55,645 bases of DNA, taken from an uncultured Flavobacteriales bacterium. Lineage in GTDB: Bacteria; Bacteroidota; Bacteroidia; Flavobacteriales_D; Sanyastnellaceae. The notes beneath the pieces are model-generated. The model was not told the DNA's origin, ran no database searches, and saw only the letters and a list, made by a program, of their open reading frames with translations. A program made the translations under genes and the position numbers. The stretch is taken from the NCBI GenBank assembly GCA_938084585.1, contig CALKFF010000023.1:1-55645 (forward strand), read 5' to 3'. Below are positions 33,172 through 41,223 of the stretch, piece by piece; the stretch's first letter is position 1, and each line of letters starts with the position of its first letter.

Positions 33172-34578
33172 ATGACACGGACCTTGATTGCGGGCTTGTT
33201 GGCCTTGCTCAGCCTGACGAACCTTTGGGCCCAACCCACCTCCGACGACTACCAGCGCATCGATGGAATCGTGGCTGTGGTGGGCGACGAAATCGTGTTG
33301 GCCAGCGACGTCCGCGACCGGGTCACCCAGGCCCAACTTGAGGGACGTGAGGTGTCCGACGACAACGAATGCGGCCTGATCGAGTCCATTCTGTTCGAAA
33401 AGCTCCTCCTCCACAACGCCAGACTCGACAGCCTTGAGGTGACCGACGCCGAGGTGATGGGGGAAATTGACCGCCGCCTGACCTACTACCTGCAAATGTT
33501 CGGCTCGCTCGAGGCGTTTGAAGCGGAATACGGAAAAACCGTGGCCGAGTGGAAGGCGGAATTCCAGGACCCTGTGCGGGAGCAGATTTTGGCCCAAAAA
33601 ATGCAGGCCAACATCGACCAAAGCGTGCGCTCCACCCCGGCCGAGGTCCAGGACTACTTCGGCGCCATTCCCGCCGACAGCCTGCCCCTCATCCCAGAAG
33701 AACTCAGCTACAGCGAACTGGTGATGCAGCCTGAGGTGGGGGAAGCCCAAAAAATGCGGACGCGCAACACCCTGGACTCCATCCGGACCTTGGTGTCCAC
33801 AGGCAAAATCAGCATGACGCTAGCCGCCACGCGGTACAGCGAGGACCCTGGCTCGAAATACAAGGGTGGCTGCTACAAGAACATTGTGCGCGGCCAATTC
33901 GTCCCAGAGTTTGAAGGGGCGGTGTTCGAGACGGCCATCGGGGACTACTCGCCCGTGTTCGAGTCGGACTTTGGGTTTCACTTCTTGCGGGTGACAGACC
34001 GACGGGGCGAGCAATACAGCGCCTGCCACGTGTTGATGAAGCCCACGTTCGACCCACGCGCGTTGGAACTCATGGAGGCCACCATCGATTCGGTGTCCGT
34101 CCAATTGGCGCTGGGCGAAACGTCGTTCGACGCGGCGGTCCTTCGGCACAGCACACGCGAAGCCACCCGCAACCAAAAAGGCCAGGTGGTCAACCCACGG
34201 GACGGCGGCGCACGCTTCGGGGTGGACGAACTGGACCCCAACGTGTTCTTCCTGCTCCAAGACCTCCAACCCGGCGAGGTGTCTGCGCCTGTTCAATTGG
34301 TCGACGAAGACAACCGCGCGTACTGGGCGATGATCCGCTTGGAAGAGCGCTTCCCGGCCCACCGCGCCAACCCCACCGACGACTACGCCCTGTTTCAGCA
34401 ACAAGTCGAAGCAGAGATGCGCGAGGAAGCCCTGTCCAAGTGGATTGACAAGCGCATCGGCGAAACCTATGTCCGTGTGGACGGCCCCTACCGCGACTGC
34501 GCCATGGACATGCCCTGGCTGACCGAATCCATCAACGCATCTGGAACCCTGCGTCAGATGAAGAACCCTGCCCCCTGA
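33172..34578 (+). CDS. surA: SurA-type periplasmic chaperone/peptidyl-prolyl isomerase
   Basis: This is a 468-residue exported protein (signal peptide MTRTLIAGLLALLSLTNLWA). The N-terminal SurA domain is evident in IDGIVAVVGDEIVLASDV and LIESILFEKLLLHNARLDSL. A first parvulin domain (about 175-275) includes RYSEDPGSKYKGGCY and SDFGFHFLRV. A second, more diverged one follows (SACHVLMKPTFDPRALELM to QLVDEDNRAYWAMIRL). SurA escorts outer-membrane beta-barrels through the periplasm to the BAM complex. It is the third of three consecutive genes of this kind. A possible weak -7 box (TACCTTTC, 33157-33164) precedes it. Confidence 0.93.
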   Translation: MTRTLIAGLLALLSLTNLWAQPTSDDYQRIDGIVAVVGDEIVLASDVRDRVTQAQLEGREVSDDNECGLIESILFEKLLLHNARLDSLEVTDAEVMGEIDRRLTYYLQMFGSLEAFEAEYGKTVAEWKAEFQDPVREQILAQKMQANIDQSVRSTPAEVQDYFGAIPADSLPLIPEELSYSELVMQPEVGEAQKMRTRNTLDSIRTLVSTGKISMTLAATRYSEDPGSKYKGGCYKNIVRGQFVPEFEGAVFETAIGDYSPVFESDFGFHFLRVTDRRGEQYSACHVLMKPTFDPRALELMEATIDSVSVQLALGETSFDAAVLRHSTREATRNQKGQVVNPRDGGARFGVDELDPNVFFLLQDLQPGEVSAPVQLVDEDNRAYWAMIRLEERFPAHRANPTDDYALFQQQVEAEMREEALSKWIDKRIGETYVRVDGPYRDCAMDMPWLTESINASGTLRQMKNPAP

Positions 34579-34651
34579 CGGCCGGTCCCGTTCGCAGGGC
34601 GCAGCCGTGCGATTCGTCCGACCTGAGCGCCTCTGGGCCGACGGACGTGGC

Positions 34652-34659
34652 TATCTTCG
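34652..34659 (+). promoter_or_regulatory. candidate moxR -7 element
   Basis: TATCTTCG differs from TAnnTTTG at one base. It lies in the 107-bp gap after surA, 26 bp before the GTG start. The upstream part of the gap also has a GTCCG/CGGAC inverted repeat (34617-34646). No -33 TTG is present. Confidence 0.35.
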
Positions 34660-34685
34660 GGCAACAACCTTGAAGCTCCTGAACC

Positions 34686-35651
34686 GTGGCAATTTTTTCC
34701 GACGACAAATCCGCGCTTGACGCGCTCCGCACCCAGCACGAGGCCTTGCTCACTGAGGTGGGAAAAGTCATTGTGGGCCAAGAACACGTCATCCGCGAAG
34801 TGACGACCTCCATTTTTGCGGGCGGTCACATCCTTTTGGTCGGTGTGCCTGGCTTGGCCAAGACCTTGCTGGTCAACACCATTGCCCAATCGTTGGGGTT
34901 GAGCTTCAACCGCATCCAATTCACCCCAGACCTCATGCCCAGCGACATCGTCGGGGCTGAAATTCTGGACGAGTCTCGCCAATTCAAGTTTGTCAAGGGC
35001 CCGCTGTTCTCGAACATTGTCTTGGCCGACGAGATCAACCGGACGCCACCGAAAACCCAAGCCGCCCTGCTGGAAGCCATGCAGGAACACGCCGTGACTG
35101 CAGCAGGTCAGCGCTACGAGCTTCCCGGCCCCTTCTTTGTGTTGGCCACGCAAAACCCCATCGAGCAAGAAGGCACCTACCCCCTTCCTGAAGCGCAGTT
35201 GGACCGCTTCATGTTCAATACGTGGGTGGACTACCCCACGTTCGACGAAGAACTGAACGTGGTCAAACAAACGACTTCCGGTGGAAGCCAGAAGGTCAAC
35301 GCCGTCATCAGCGGGGAAGAAATCTTGGCGTACCAAGATGTGATTCGCCGGATGCCCGTGGCGGACAACGTGGTGAGCTACGCGGTGAACTTGGCGGCCT
35401 CCACCCGCCCTGGACGGGACCGTGCGACGGCGGAAGTCAACCAATACCTCAGCTGGGGAGCAGGTCCGCGCGCCTCGCAGTACCTCGTGGTGGCAGCCAA
35501 AGTGCACGCGGCCTTGGCAGGCAAGTACAGCCCAGACATCGAGGACGTCCAAGCCGTGGCCACCCCCATCCTGCGCCACCGCATCGTGCGGAACTACAAG
35601 GCAGAAGCCGACGGCGTGACCGTCGAAGCCCTCATTGATCGATTGAAGTGA
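34686..35651 (+). CDS. MoxR-family AAA+ ATPase
   Basis: This is a 321-residue cytoplasmic AAA+ ATPase. Walker A is GVPGLAKT at 53-60 and Walker B is LADEIN with Asp115/Glu116. RTPPKTQAALLEAMQEHAVT and LATQNPIEQEGTYPLPEAQL are strong MoxR signatures, and sensor and lid regions follow. MoxR proteins act as chaperones for partners that often carry von Willebrand A domains, with roles in envelope stress and aerotolerance. The usual partner genes (DUF58, BatA/BatB) are not found downstream here, since the next gene is convergent. The start is GTG at 34686. The position after surA genes is common in Bacteroidota. Confidence 0.94.
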   Translation: MAIFSDDKSALDALRTQHEALLTEVGKVIVGQEHVIREVTTSIFAGGHILLVGVPGLAKTLLVNTIAQSLGLSFNRIQFTPDLMPSDIVGAEILDESRQFKFVKGPLFSNIVLADEINRTPPKTQAALLEAMQEHAVTAAGQRYELPGPFFVLATQNPIEQEGTYPLPEAQLDRFMFNTWVDYPTFDEELNVVKQTTSGGSQKVNAVISGEEILAYQDVIRRMPVADNVVSYAVNLAASTRPGRDRATAEVNQYLSWGAGPRASQYLVVAAKVHAALAGKYSPDIEDVQAVATPILRHRIVRNYKAEADGVTVEALIDRLK

Positions 35652-35670
35652 TCTCCCTCATCAGGGGGAA

Positions 35671-36909
35671 TCAAGCTGGCAGCAACGTTCCGCGCACCTC
35701 TCCGAAGTAAGGCGCCCGCATCACGACGGTGTCTCCGTCCTGGATGAATTTGCGCTCCGTGCCGTCGGGCATGGCCACGGGCTCCGTGCCGCGCCATGAG
35801 ATTTCCAACATCGACCCGAAGGAGCCCTTTTCCGGGCCGGAAATCGTGCCGCTTGCCATCATGTCGCCGGCACGCAGGTTGCACCCATTGACGGTGTGGT
35901 GCGCCAGTTGCTGTCGCATGTTCCAGTACATGTGGCGGAAGTTGGAACAGCACACGACCTGTCCCGAGGCTTGGCCTTCAGGCACAATTTCCACCTCAAG
36001 CGGGACGTCGTAGTGGCTGTCGCCTTCGTAAGTCAAGTAGTCCAACACCGCGGGGTCCTGGCTGGGGCCAGCCACCCGCAAGTGATCCAAGGCCTCCAAC
36101 GTGACGACCCACGGCGAAATGGACGACCCGAAATTTTTGCCCAGAAACGGACCGAGGGGCACATACTCCCACTTTTGGATGTCGCGTGCAGACCAGTCGT
36201 TGAAGAGCACCAACCCAAAGATGTGGTCCTCGGCTTCTGCCGTCGAAATCCGTTCGCCCATTGGCTTGCCCTCGAACGTGATGAAGGCCATTTCAAGCTC
36301 AAAGTCCAGCAACCGCGAAGGCCCAAAGACAGGCGGCGCCTCCGGGTCGGGGCGCGTTTGGCCCATGGGACGACGGATGGGGGTTCCACTCACCACAATG
36401 CTGGACGCACGGCCATGGTAGCCCACAGGCATGTGCTTCCAGTTGGGCAACAACGCGTTCTCCGGGTCGCGGAACATCTTGCCCACGTTCCGGGCGTGGT
36501 CCTCGCTGGAGTAAAAATCCGTGTAATCGCCCACCTCCACAGGCATGTGCATGTGCACCTCGTCCATCGACACCAAGCACGAGGCGTGGGCGTCTGTTCG
36601 GTCGCGCAACTCTGCACAGTCCGCGTGCAACAGCGCTTGGATGCGCTCGCGCAACGCGACGGTCACTGGCTTCCCGAGCTTTATCAGCGGGTTCAAGACC
36701 GATGCAGCCAGCACCTCCGCGTTGACCTCCACCTCGTTCAGGAAACCCAAGGCATGGCATGCGCTCAGGTCCACGACATGGTCGCCCAAACGCATCCCGG
36801 GACGGGCGCTTCGGCTTGAAGTGGAGAAGATGCCAAACGGCAAATTGGCGAGCGGGAAATCGTGTCCCGCAGGCACGTCAATCCATGAGGTCAGGGTGGC
36901 GTCGGTCAT
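35671..36909 (-). CDS. fahA: fumarylacetoacetase
   Basis: This is the last enzyme of tyrosine/phenylalanine degradation, hydrolysing 4-fumarylacetoacetate to fumarate and acetoacetate. The 412-residue length fits the family. An N-terminal SH3-like domain (WIDVPAGHDFPLANLPFGIF) precedes the C-terminal FAH hydrolase fold. Visible signatures are DYTDFYSSEDHARNVGKMFR, the catalytic-His segment HMPVGYHGRASS, the metal ligands in LLDFELEMAF, and NDWSARDIQKWEY with PLGPFLGKNF. No other catabolic gene is adjacent. It converges with moxR and is divergent from the Rel/SpoT gene, with 39 bp between the start codons. Confidence 0.96.
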   Translation of the reverse strand: MTDATLTSWIDVPAGHDFPLANLPFGIFSTSSRSARPGMRLGDHVVDLSACHALGFLNEVEVNAEVLAASVLNPLIKLGKPVTVALRERIQALLHADCAELRDRTDAHASCLVSMDEVHMHMPVEVGDYTDFYSSEDHARNVGKMFRDPENALLPNWKHMPVGYHGRASSIVVSGTPIRRPMGQTRPDPEAPPVFGPSRLLDFELEMAFITFEGKPMGERISTAEAEDHIFGLVLFNDWSARDIQKWEYVPLGPFLGKNFGSSISPWVVTLEALDHLRVAGPSQDPAVLDYLTYEGDSHYDVPLEVEIVPEGQASGQVVCCSNFRHMYWNMRQQLAHHTVNGCNLRAGDMMASGTISGPEKGSFGSMLEISWRGTEPVAMPDGTERKFIQDGDTVVMRAPYFGEVRGTLLPA

Positions 36910-36913
36910 GGGA

Positions 36914-36921
36914 CGAAATTA
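36914..36921 (-). promoter_or_regulatory. candidate fahA -7 element
   Basis: The minus strand reads TAATTTCG, one mismatch from TAnnTTTG, only 4 bp before the ATG of fahA. The divergent Rel/SpoT start lies 28 bp away, so both promoters must overlap here or lie in the neighbouring gene. Confidence 0.35.
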
Positions 36922-36948
36922 AGGACGGGTTTGCCGAACTTTGGAGGG

Positions 36949-39234
36949 ATGGAATACGATTTGGAAGCGGAGAAGCAAGAGATCCTTCGGCGGTATCGGG
37001 GGCTGTTGCGCGCGGCCAAAAATTCCAAGAAACGCTCCGAGCGCAAGGCCATCCGGAAGGCCTTCGATGTGGCGTTGGAGGCGCACAAAGACATCCGGCG
37101 CAAAAGCGGAGAGCCCTACATCTACCACCCCATCGCCGTCGCCCGTGTGGTGGCGGAAGAAATGGGGCTGGGCACGACCAGCATCGTGTGCGCGCTGTTG
37201 CACGACACGGTGGAGGACACGACGATGACGCTGGACGACATCGAGCAGATGTTCGGGGTCAAGGAGCGCATCATCGTCGATGGGTTGACGAAGATGAGTG
37301 GCGTGTTCGAGCCTGGGACCAGCGCCCAAGCGGAGAATTTTCGGAAGATGTTGCTCACCCTCAGCGACGATGTGCGCGTCATTTTGATCAAGCTTGCCGA
37401 CCGCTTGGACAACATGCGAACCCTGGAGCACATGCGTCCCGACAAGCAGCAGAAAATCGCCTCGGAAACGTTGTTCATGTACGCGCCGTTGGCCCACCGC
37501 TTGGGCTTCTACAACATCAAAACCGAGCTCGAGGACTTGAGCTTGAAATACAAAGAGCCCGAGGACTACGCGATGATCAGCGCCCGGTTGCGGAAAACGA
37601 AAGCGGTCCGCACACGGTTCATCAACACCTTCACCGTGCCCATCCGGCAATCGCTGGACGAGGCCGGGCTGAACTACCAAATCATGGGACGTCCCAAGAG
37701 CGTGTTCAGCATTTGGAACAAAATGCAGACCAAGAAGGTGACGTTCGAGGAAGTCTACGACGTTTTTGCCATTCGCATCATTCTCGACACGCTGGAAGGC
37801 AGCGAGAAAGCGGACATCTGGCGGACCTACAGCATGGTCACCGACTTCTACCAGCCCAACCCCGACCGGTTGCGGGACTGGATCAGCCTGCCCAAGGCCA
37901 ACGGATATGAATCGCTGCACACCACGGTGATGTCGCCCACCGGCAAGTGGGTGGAAGTCCAAATCCGCAGCCAGCGGATGGACGACATGGCCGAGCGCGG
38001 GCTGGCCGCCCACTGGCGGTACAAGACCGAGGGCGGCTCTGAAGAATCGGACATCGCCATGAGTCCTTCGGAGCGTGCCGAAGCCCTCGCGGCCAAAGGC
38101 GGCGACAACATCGATTCCTGGTTGGGCCAAATTCGAGAAGTGCTCGAAGGCGGGGAGGCTGATGCGCTGAACTTCATCGACGAATTCAAGCTCAACCTCT
38201 TCTCGGAAGAAGTCTACGTCTTCACGCCGACAGGAGACCTGATCACCCTGCCGGCCGGCGCCACCCCGTTGGACTTTGCCTTCCGAATCCACACCAAAGT
38301 GGGGTCGCAATGCATCGGCGCCAAGGTGAACCACAAGCTTGTCCCGCTGAGCGAGCCTTTGAGCAGCGGCGACCAAGTCGAGATCATCACCTCCCGCAAG
38401 CAAGCCCCCAAGGAGGATTGGTTGCAATACGTGGTGACCGCCAGCGCGAGGTCCAAAATTCGATCTGCCCTCAACGAAGAAGAACGCATCCAAGCCCTCG
38501 AAGGCAAAGACAAACTCCGGAAGTGGTTACGCAAAGTCGGCGTCGAAGGCCACAGCGACAACGTGCTGGGCATGCTCAAACGTTTCAAAGTCGACTCGCC
38601 ACACGCCTTGCACCATCGCATCGCCACAGGGCTGATTGACCTGGACCGCGTGGGGGGCTTCCACATCCGGTCGGGTCGCTTGGAATGGGACAAGGGCCCG
38701 GAGCCCGCATCTTCCAAAGCGTACGTCGGCAGCCAAGAAGAGGCGGCAAGCATCACCCAACTCAAGGAGGAAGCCGGGGACGTCCTGCTCATCGGGGATG
38801 GCCAAGACACGCTCGACTACGGTCTGGCGGCGTGTTGCAACCCCATTCCTGGGGACGACGTGTTTGGGTTCATCACGGTGAGTGGCGGCATCAAAATCCA
38901 CAGGCAGAATTGCCCCAACGCCACCAACCTGCTCTCTCGGTACGCCTACCGCGTCATGAAAACCGAGTGGGCGAGCAAGGCCGCAGAGAAGTTTGAGGTC
39001 GGCGTCGGGTTCACCGGCATCGACGACATCGGCCTGGTGAACGCCGTGACCAGTGTCATTTCGGCCGACATGCGAGTGGACATGCGCGCAATCAGCTTTG
39101 AGTCCAAGGACGGCGTGTTTGAGGGTGCCGCACGGGTCATCGTCTCCGACACCGAACACCTGAAATCCCTGATGCGCGCCCTTGAGGGTGTCCCAGGCGT
39201 GCACACGGTGGAACGCTTGCAAGAAGAAGGGTGA
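36949..39234 (+). CDS. bifunctional (p)ppGpp synthetase/hydrolase (Rel/SpoT)
   Basis: This is the stringent-response enzyme, 761 residues with the standard domain order. The HD hydrolase shows HPIAV with His60, LLHDTVEDT with His85/Asp86 and LIKLADRLDNMRTL, so hydrolase activity looks intact. The synthetase shows GRPKSVFSIWNKM, VYDVFAIRII and NGYESLHTTV (318-327), with VEVQIRS, so synthetase residues are present too. A TGS domain (FTPTGDLITLPAGATPLDFA) and a C-terminal ACT domain (VGFTGIDDIGLVNAVTSVIS) follow. The start is the ATG at 36949; an in-frame TTG at 36931 is less likely. The OstA-like gene overlaps its end by 4 bp. Confidence 0.96.
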   Translation: MEYDLEAEKQEILRRYRGLLRAAKNSKKRSERKAIRKAFDVALEAHKDIRRKSGEPYIYHPIAVARVVAEEMGLGTTSIVCALLHDTVEDTTMTLDDIEQMFGVKERIIVDGLTKMSGVFEPGTSAQAENFRKMLLTLSDDVRVILIKLADRLDNMRTLEHMRPDKQQKIASETLFMYAPLAHRLGFYNIKTELEDLSLKYKEPEDYAMISARLRKTKAVRTRFINTFTVPIRQSLDEAGLNYQIMGRPKSVFSIWNKMQTKKVTFEEVYDVFAIRIILDTLEGSEKADIWRTYSMVTDFYQPNPDRLRDWISLPKANGYESLHTTVMSPTGKWVEVQIRSQRMDDMAERGLAAHWRYKTEGGSEESDIAMSPSERAEALAAKGGDNIDSWLGQIREVLEGGEADALNFIDEFKLNLFSEEVYVFTPTGDLITLPAGATPLDFAFRIHTKVGSQCIGAKVNHKLVPLSEPLSSGDQVEIITSRKQAPKEDWLQYVVTASARSKIRSALNEEERIQALEGKDKLRKWLRKVGVEGHSDNVLGMLKRFKVDSPHALHHRIATGLIDLDRVGGFHIRSGRLEWDKGPEPASSKAYVGSQEEAASITQLKEEAGDVLLIGDGQDTLDYGLAACCNPIPGDDVFGFITVSGGIKIHRQNCPNATNLLSRYAYRVMKTEWASKAAEKFEVGVGFTGIDDIGLVNAVTSVISADMRVDMRAISFESKDGVFEGAARVIVSDTEHLKSLMRALEGVPGVHTVERLQEEG

Positions 39235-40739
39235 GAACGTCGACGGCCACCTTCGCATGTTTTGCCCTGGTGCTTCTGTCCGTGGGACAGGTACAAGCCC
39301 AAACCGTGGACATCCTCGCGGCAGACCAAATCGTGCGCGACCCTGCCATCACAGAAGCGCAACGGCTCTTGGGGAACGTCCAACTTGGCCACCAAGACGG
39401 CGTGCTGCACTGCGACTCCGCGTGGCGGTTTGACGACGGGGTGGTCGAAGTGTTTGGCGAGGTGCGTATGGAACACCCCCCCTCCACCGTGCTCCTGGCC
39501 GACTACATCGGGCTGAAGCCCGACGATGACTGGGTGGAAGCGCGTGGGGAGGTTCAGCTCGACCATGAGGGCTCCACGTTGACGTCCCCAAGCCTGCGCT
39601 ACCAAATGAACTCCAAGCAGGCACGCTACACGGAGGGCGCACGCATCACGGACGACGGTTGGACCGTCACCAGCCAAACTGGACTGTATTTCGCGGAGGC
39701 CGAATTGTTCCAATTGGGTGGCGACGTGCTGGCGGTGTCGGACAGAGACACGCTCCGCAGCGATTCTTTGCATTGGGTCAAGCCCGACGACCACTACACG
39801 TTTTTGGGCCCCACGACCTGGCATTCGCCCGAGTTTGAATTCACGTGCCAAGCAGGCGACCTGCTGCTCAACACCGAAGACGACGACATGCGTCCCACAG
39901 GCTGGCTCGCCGGGACGGTGCGCGTGGCCGACGGGGCAGGCACCGTGGAAGGCGACAGCCTCAGGTTTGGCGAACAGGTGCACGAGGCCCACGGGCACGT
40001 TCGGTTGGCCAGCGCAGACGACCAGACCGTGGCCCACGGGCAACGGGCAGAGCAGCACCTCGCCGACAGCCTCGACTTGGTCTTCGGAAACGCTGCGCAT
40101 CCCGCCTGGCTGAGGCAGGTGGACGGCGAAGACACCCTGCACATTTCGGGCCTCGAACTGCGCCGTGCACCCAACCTGTTGACGGTCGTGGATTCGGTGT
40201 GGATGGACTCCGAAGACCTTCAAGGCGTGGGAGACTCGCTTGTGTGGGACGACCGACTCGGACAAATCGACGTGTTCGGTTCACCCCGACTGTGGTCCCA
40301 CATGGACCTGCTTTCGGGCGATTCGCTGACGATGTTCCTGGACGACAACCGACCCGAGTTGCTCTGGATGCGTGGCCACGCCGTGGTCCTGTCCCCGGCC
40401 AACGACACCCTGTCTCATCGCATTTCAGGACGCACGCTTGACGCCCATTTCGTCGAAGGCCAACTTGACTTGGTCGATGTGCTTGGCAACGGCCAATTGA
40501 GCTACTTCATGGTCCCCGAGCCAGGCCAGGATGGGGACGTCCGTGTGAACCAAGCGGTGTGCTCCCAAGTCTCGCTCAACGTCAAGGACAACGCCATGGT
40601 CGGGGTGGCCCTGTCCCAAAGCCCAGAGGGCGGCATACGCACCGTGGGTGAAGGCTTTGATTTGGCCCCGTTTCAAGTCCCCCTGCGCCCCGTGAACCCA
40701 CCTTGGGAAACTTCTGAACAGGAAGACCTCGCTGATTGA
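39231..40739 (+). CDS. OstA-like (LptA-fold) periplasmic protein
   Basis: This is a 502-residue exported protein starting at a GTG, with signal peptide MRTSTATFACFALVLLSVGQ ending near VQAQ. The body is a long run of short beta strands of OstA/LptA type. Recognisable units are LLGNVQLGHQDGVLHCDSAW, GVVEVFGEVRMEH and ARGEVQLDHEGSTLTSPSL, later GDSLRFGEQVHEAHGHVRL. LptA-like proteins bind lipopolysaccharide and bridge it across the periplasm. Bacteroidota carry this larger OstA-like form, often near fur and purA as here. The C-terminal tail is proline rich. The role in LPS transport is inferred from the fold. Confidence 0.85.
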   Translation: MRTSTATFACFALVLLSVGQVQAQTVDILAADQIVRDPAITEAQRLLGNVQLGHQDGVLHCDSAWRFDDGVVEVFGEVRMEHPPSTVLLADYIGLKPDDDWVEARGEVQLDHEGSTLTSPSLRYQMNSKQARYTEGARITDDGWTVTSQTGLYFAEAELFQLGGDVLAVSDRDTLRSDSLHWVKPDDHYTFLGPTTWHSPEFEFTCQAGDLLLNTEDDDMRPTGWLAGTVRVADGAGTVEGDSLRFGEQVHEAHGHVRLASADDQTVAHGQRAEQHLADSLDLVFGNAAHPAWLRQVDGEDTLHISGLELRRAPNLLTVVDSVWMDSEDLQGVGDSLVWDDRLGQIDVFGSPRLWSHMDLLSGDSLTMFLDDNRPELLWMRGHAVVLSPANDTLSHRISGRTLDAHFVEGQLDLVDVLGNGQLSYFMVPEPGQDGDVRVNQAVCSQVSLNVKDNAMVGVALSQSPEGGIRTVGEGFDLAPFQVPLRPVNPPWETSEQEDLAD

Positions 40740-40746
40740 CATGTCC

Positions 40747-40754
40747 TATCTTCG
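40747..40754 (+). promoter_or_regulatory. candidate fur -7 element
   Basis: TATCTTCG (one mismatch to TAnnTTTG) precedes the ATG at 40762 by 7 bp. It would lie inside the gene if translation began at the ATG at 40741. No TTG is found at -33, so this is weak. Confidence 0.3.
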
Positions 40755-40761
40755 CCGCTGC

Positions 40762-41223
40762 ATGGCGAACGACGACATCTTCGACCAAGTGGAGGGGCTT
40801 TTCGAGGCCTACCTCGAGCAAAACGGGCACCGGAAAACGCCCGAGCGTTTTGCCATCTTGAAGCAAGTGTACAGCCACGAAGGCCACTTTGACGTGGACA
40901 CCCTTTACGAAGTGATGGGCAAGGGAGAATACCGGGTGTCGAGGGCCACGTTGTACAACACGTTGGACTTGTTGTTGGACTGCAACCTGGTGCGCCGCCA
41001 TCAGTTCGGAGACCAAAGCGCCCAGTACGAGAAATGCCATCGGGTGAAGCAACACGACCATGTGATCCTCGCGGACACCGGAGAGGTGTTGGAGTTTTGC
41101 GACCCCCGCATCCAGCAAATCAAAGCGACCCTCGAAGAGATTTTCGACATCGAGGTGATGCACCACAGTTTGAACATCTACGCCCGCAAGCGGGCCACAA
41201 CTCCTGCGCAACATGAAAGTTGA
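40762..41223 (+). CDS. Fur-family transcriptional regulator lacking the CxxC zinc motif
   Basis: This is a 153-residue winged-helix regulator of the Fur family. The N-terminal DNA-binding domain reads GHRKTPERFAILKQVYSHEG and RVSRATLYNTLDLLLDCNLV, and the dimerisation domain KQHDHVILADTGEVLEFCDP and HHSLNIYARKR. The usual structural-zinc cysteines (CxxCG after the HDH motif) are replaced by LADTG at about residues 103-107, and the C-terminal CxxC is absent as well. The HDH histidines remain. The start chosen is the ATG giving MANDDIFDQVEG; the ATG at 40741 adds MSYLRRC, which looks non-homologous. It overlaps purA by 11 bp. Its metal and targets are unknown. Confidence 0.92.
   Translation: MANDDIFDQVEGLFEAYLEQNGHRKTPERFAILKQVYSHEGHFDVDTLYEVMGKGEYRVSRATLYNTLDLLLDCNLVRRHQFGDQSAQYEKCHRVKQHDHVILADTGEVLEFCDPRIQQIKATLEEIFDIEVMHHSLNIYARKRATTPAQHES

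Noticed and set aside
36919-38493. 524-codon antisense frame opposite the Rel/SpoT gene
   Set aside because: Composition (His, Val, Gly, Arg rich) is that of a codon shadow, and the plus-strand gene has all catalytic motifs.
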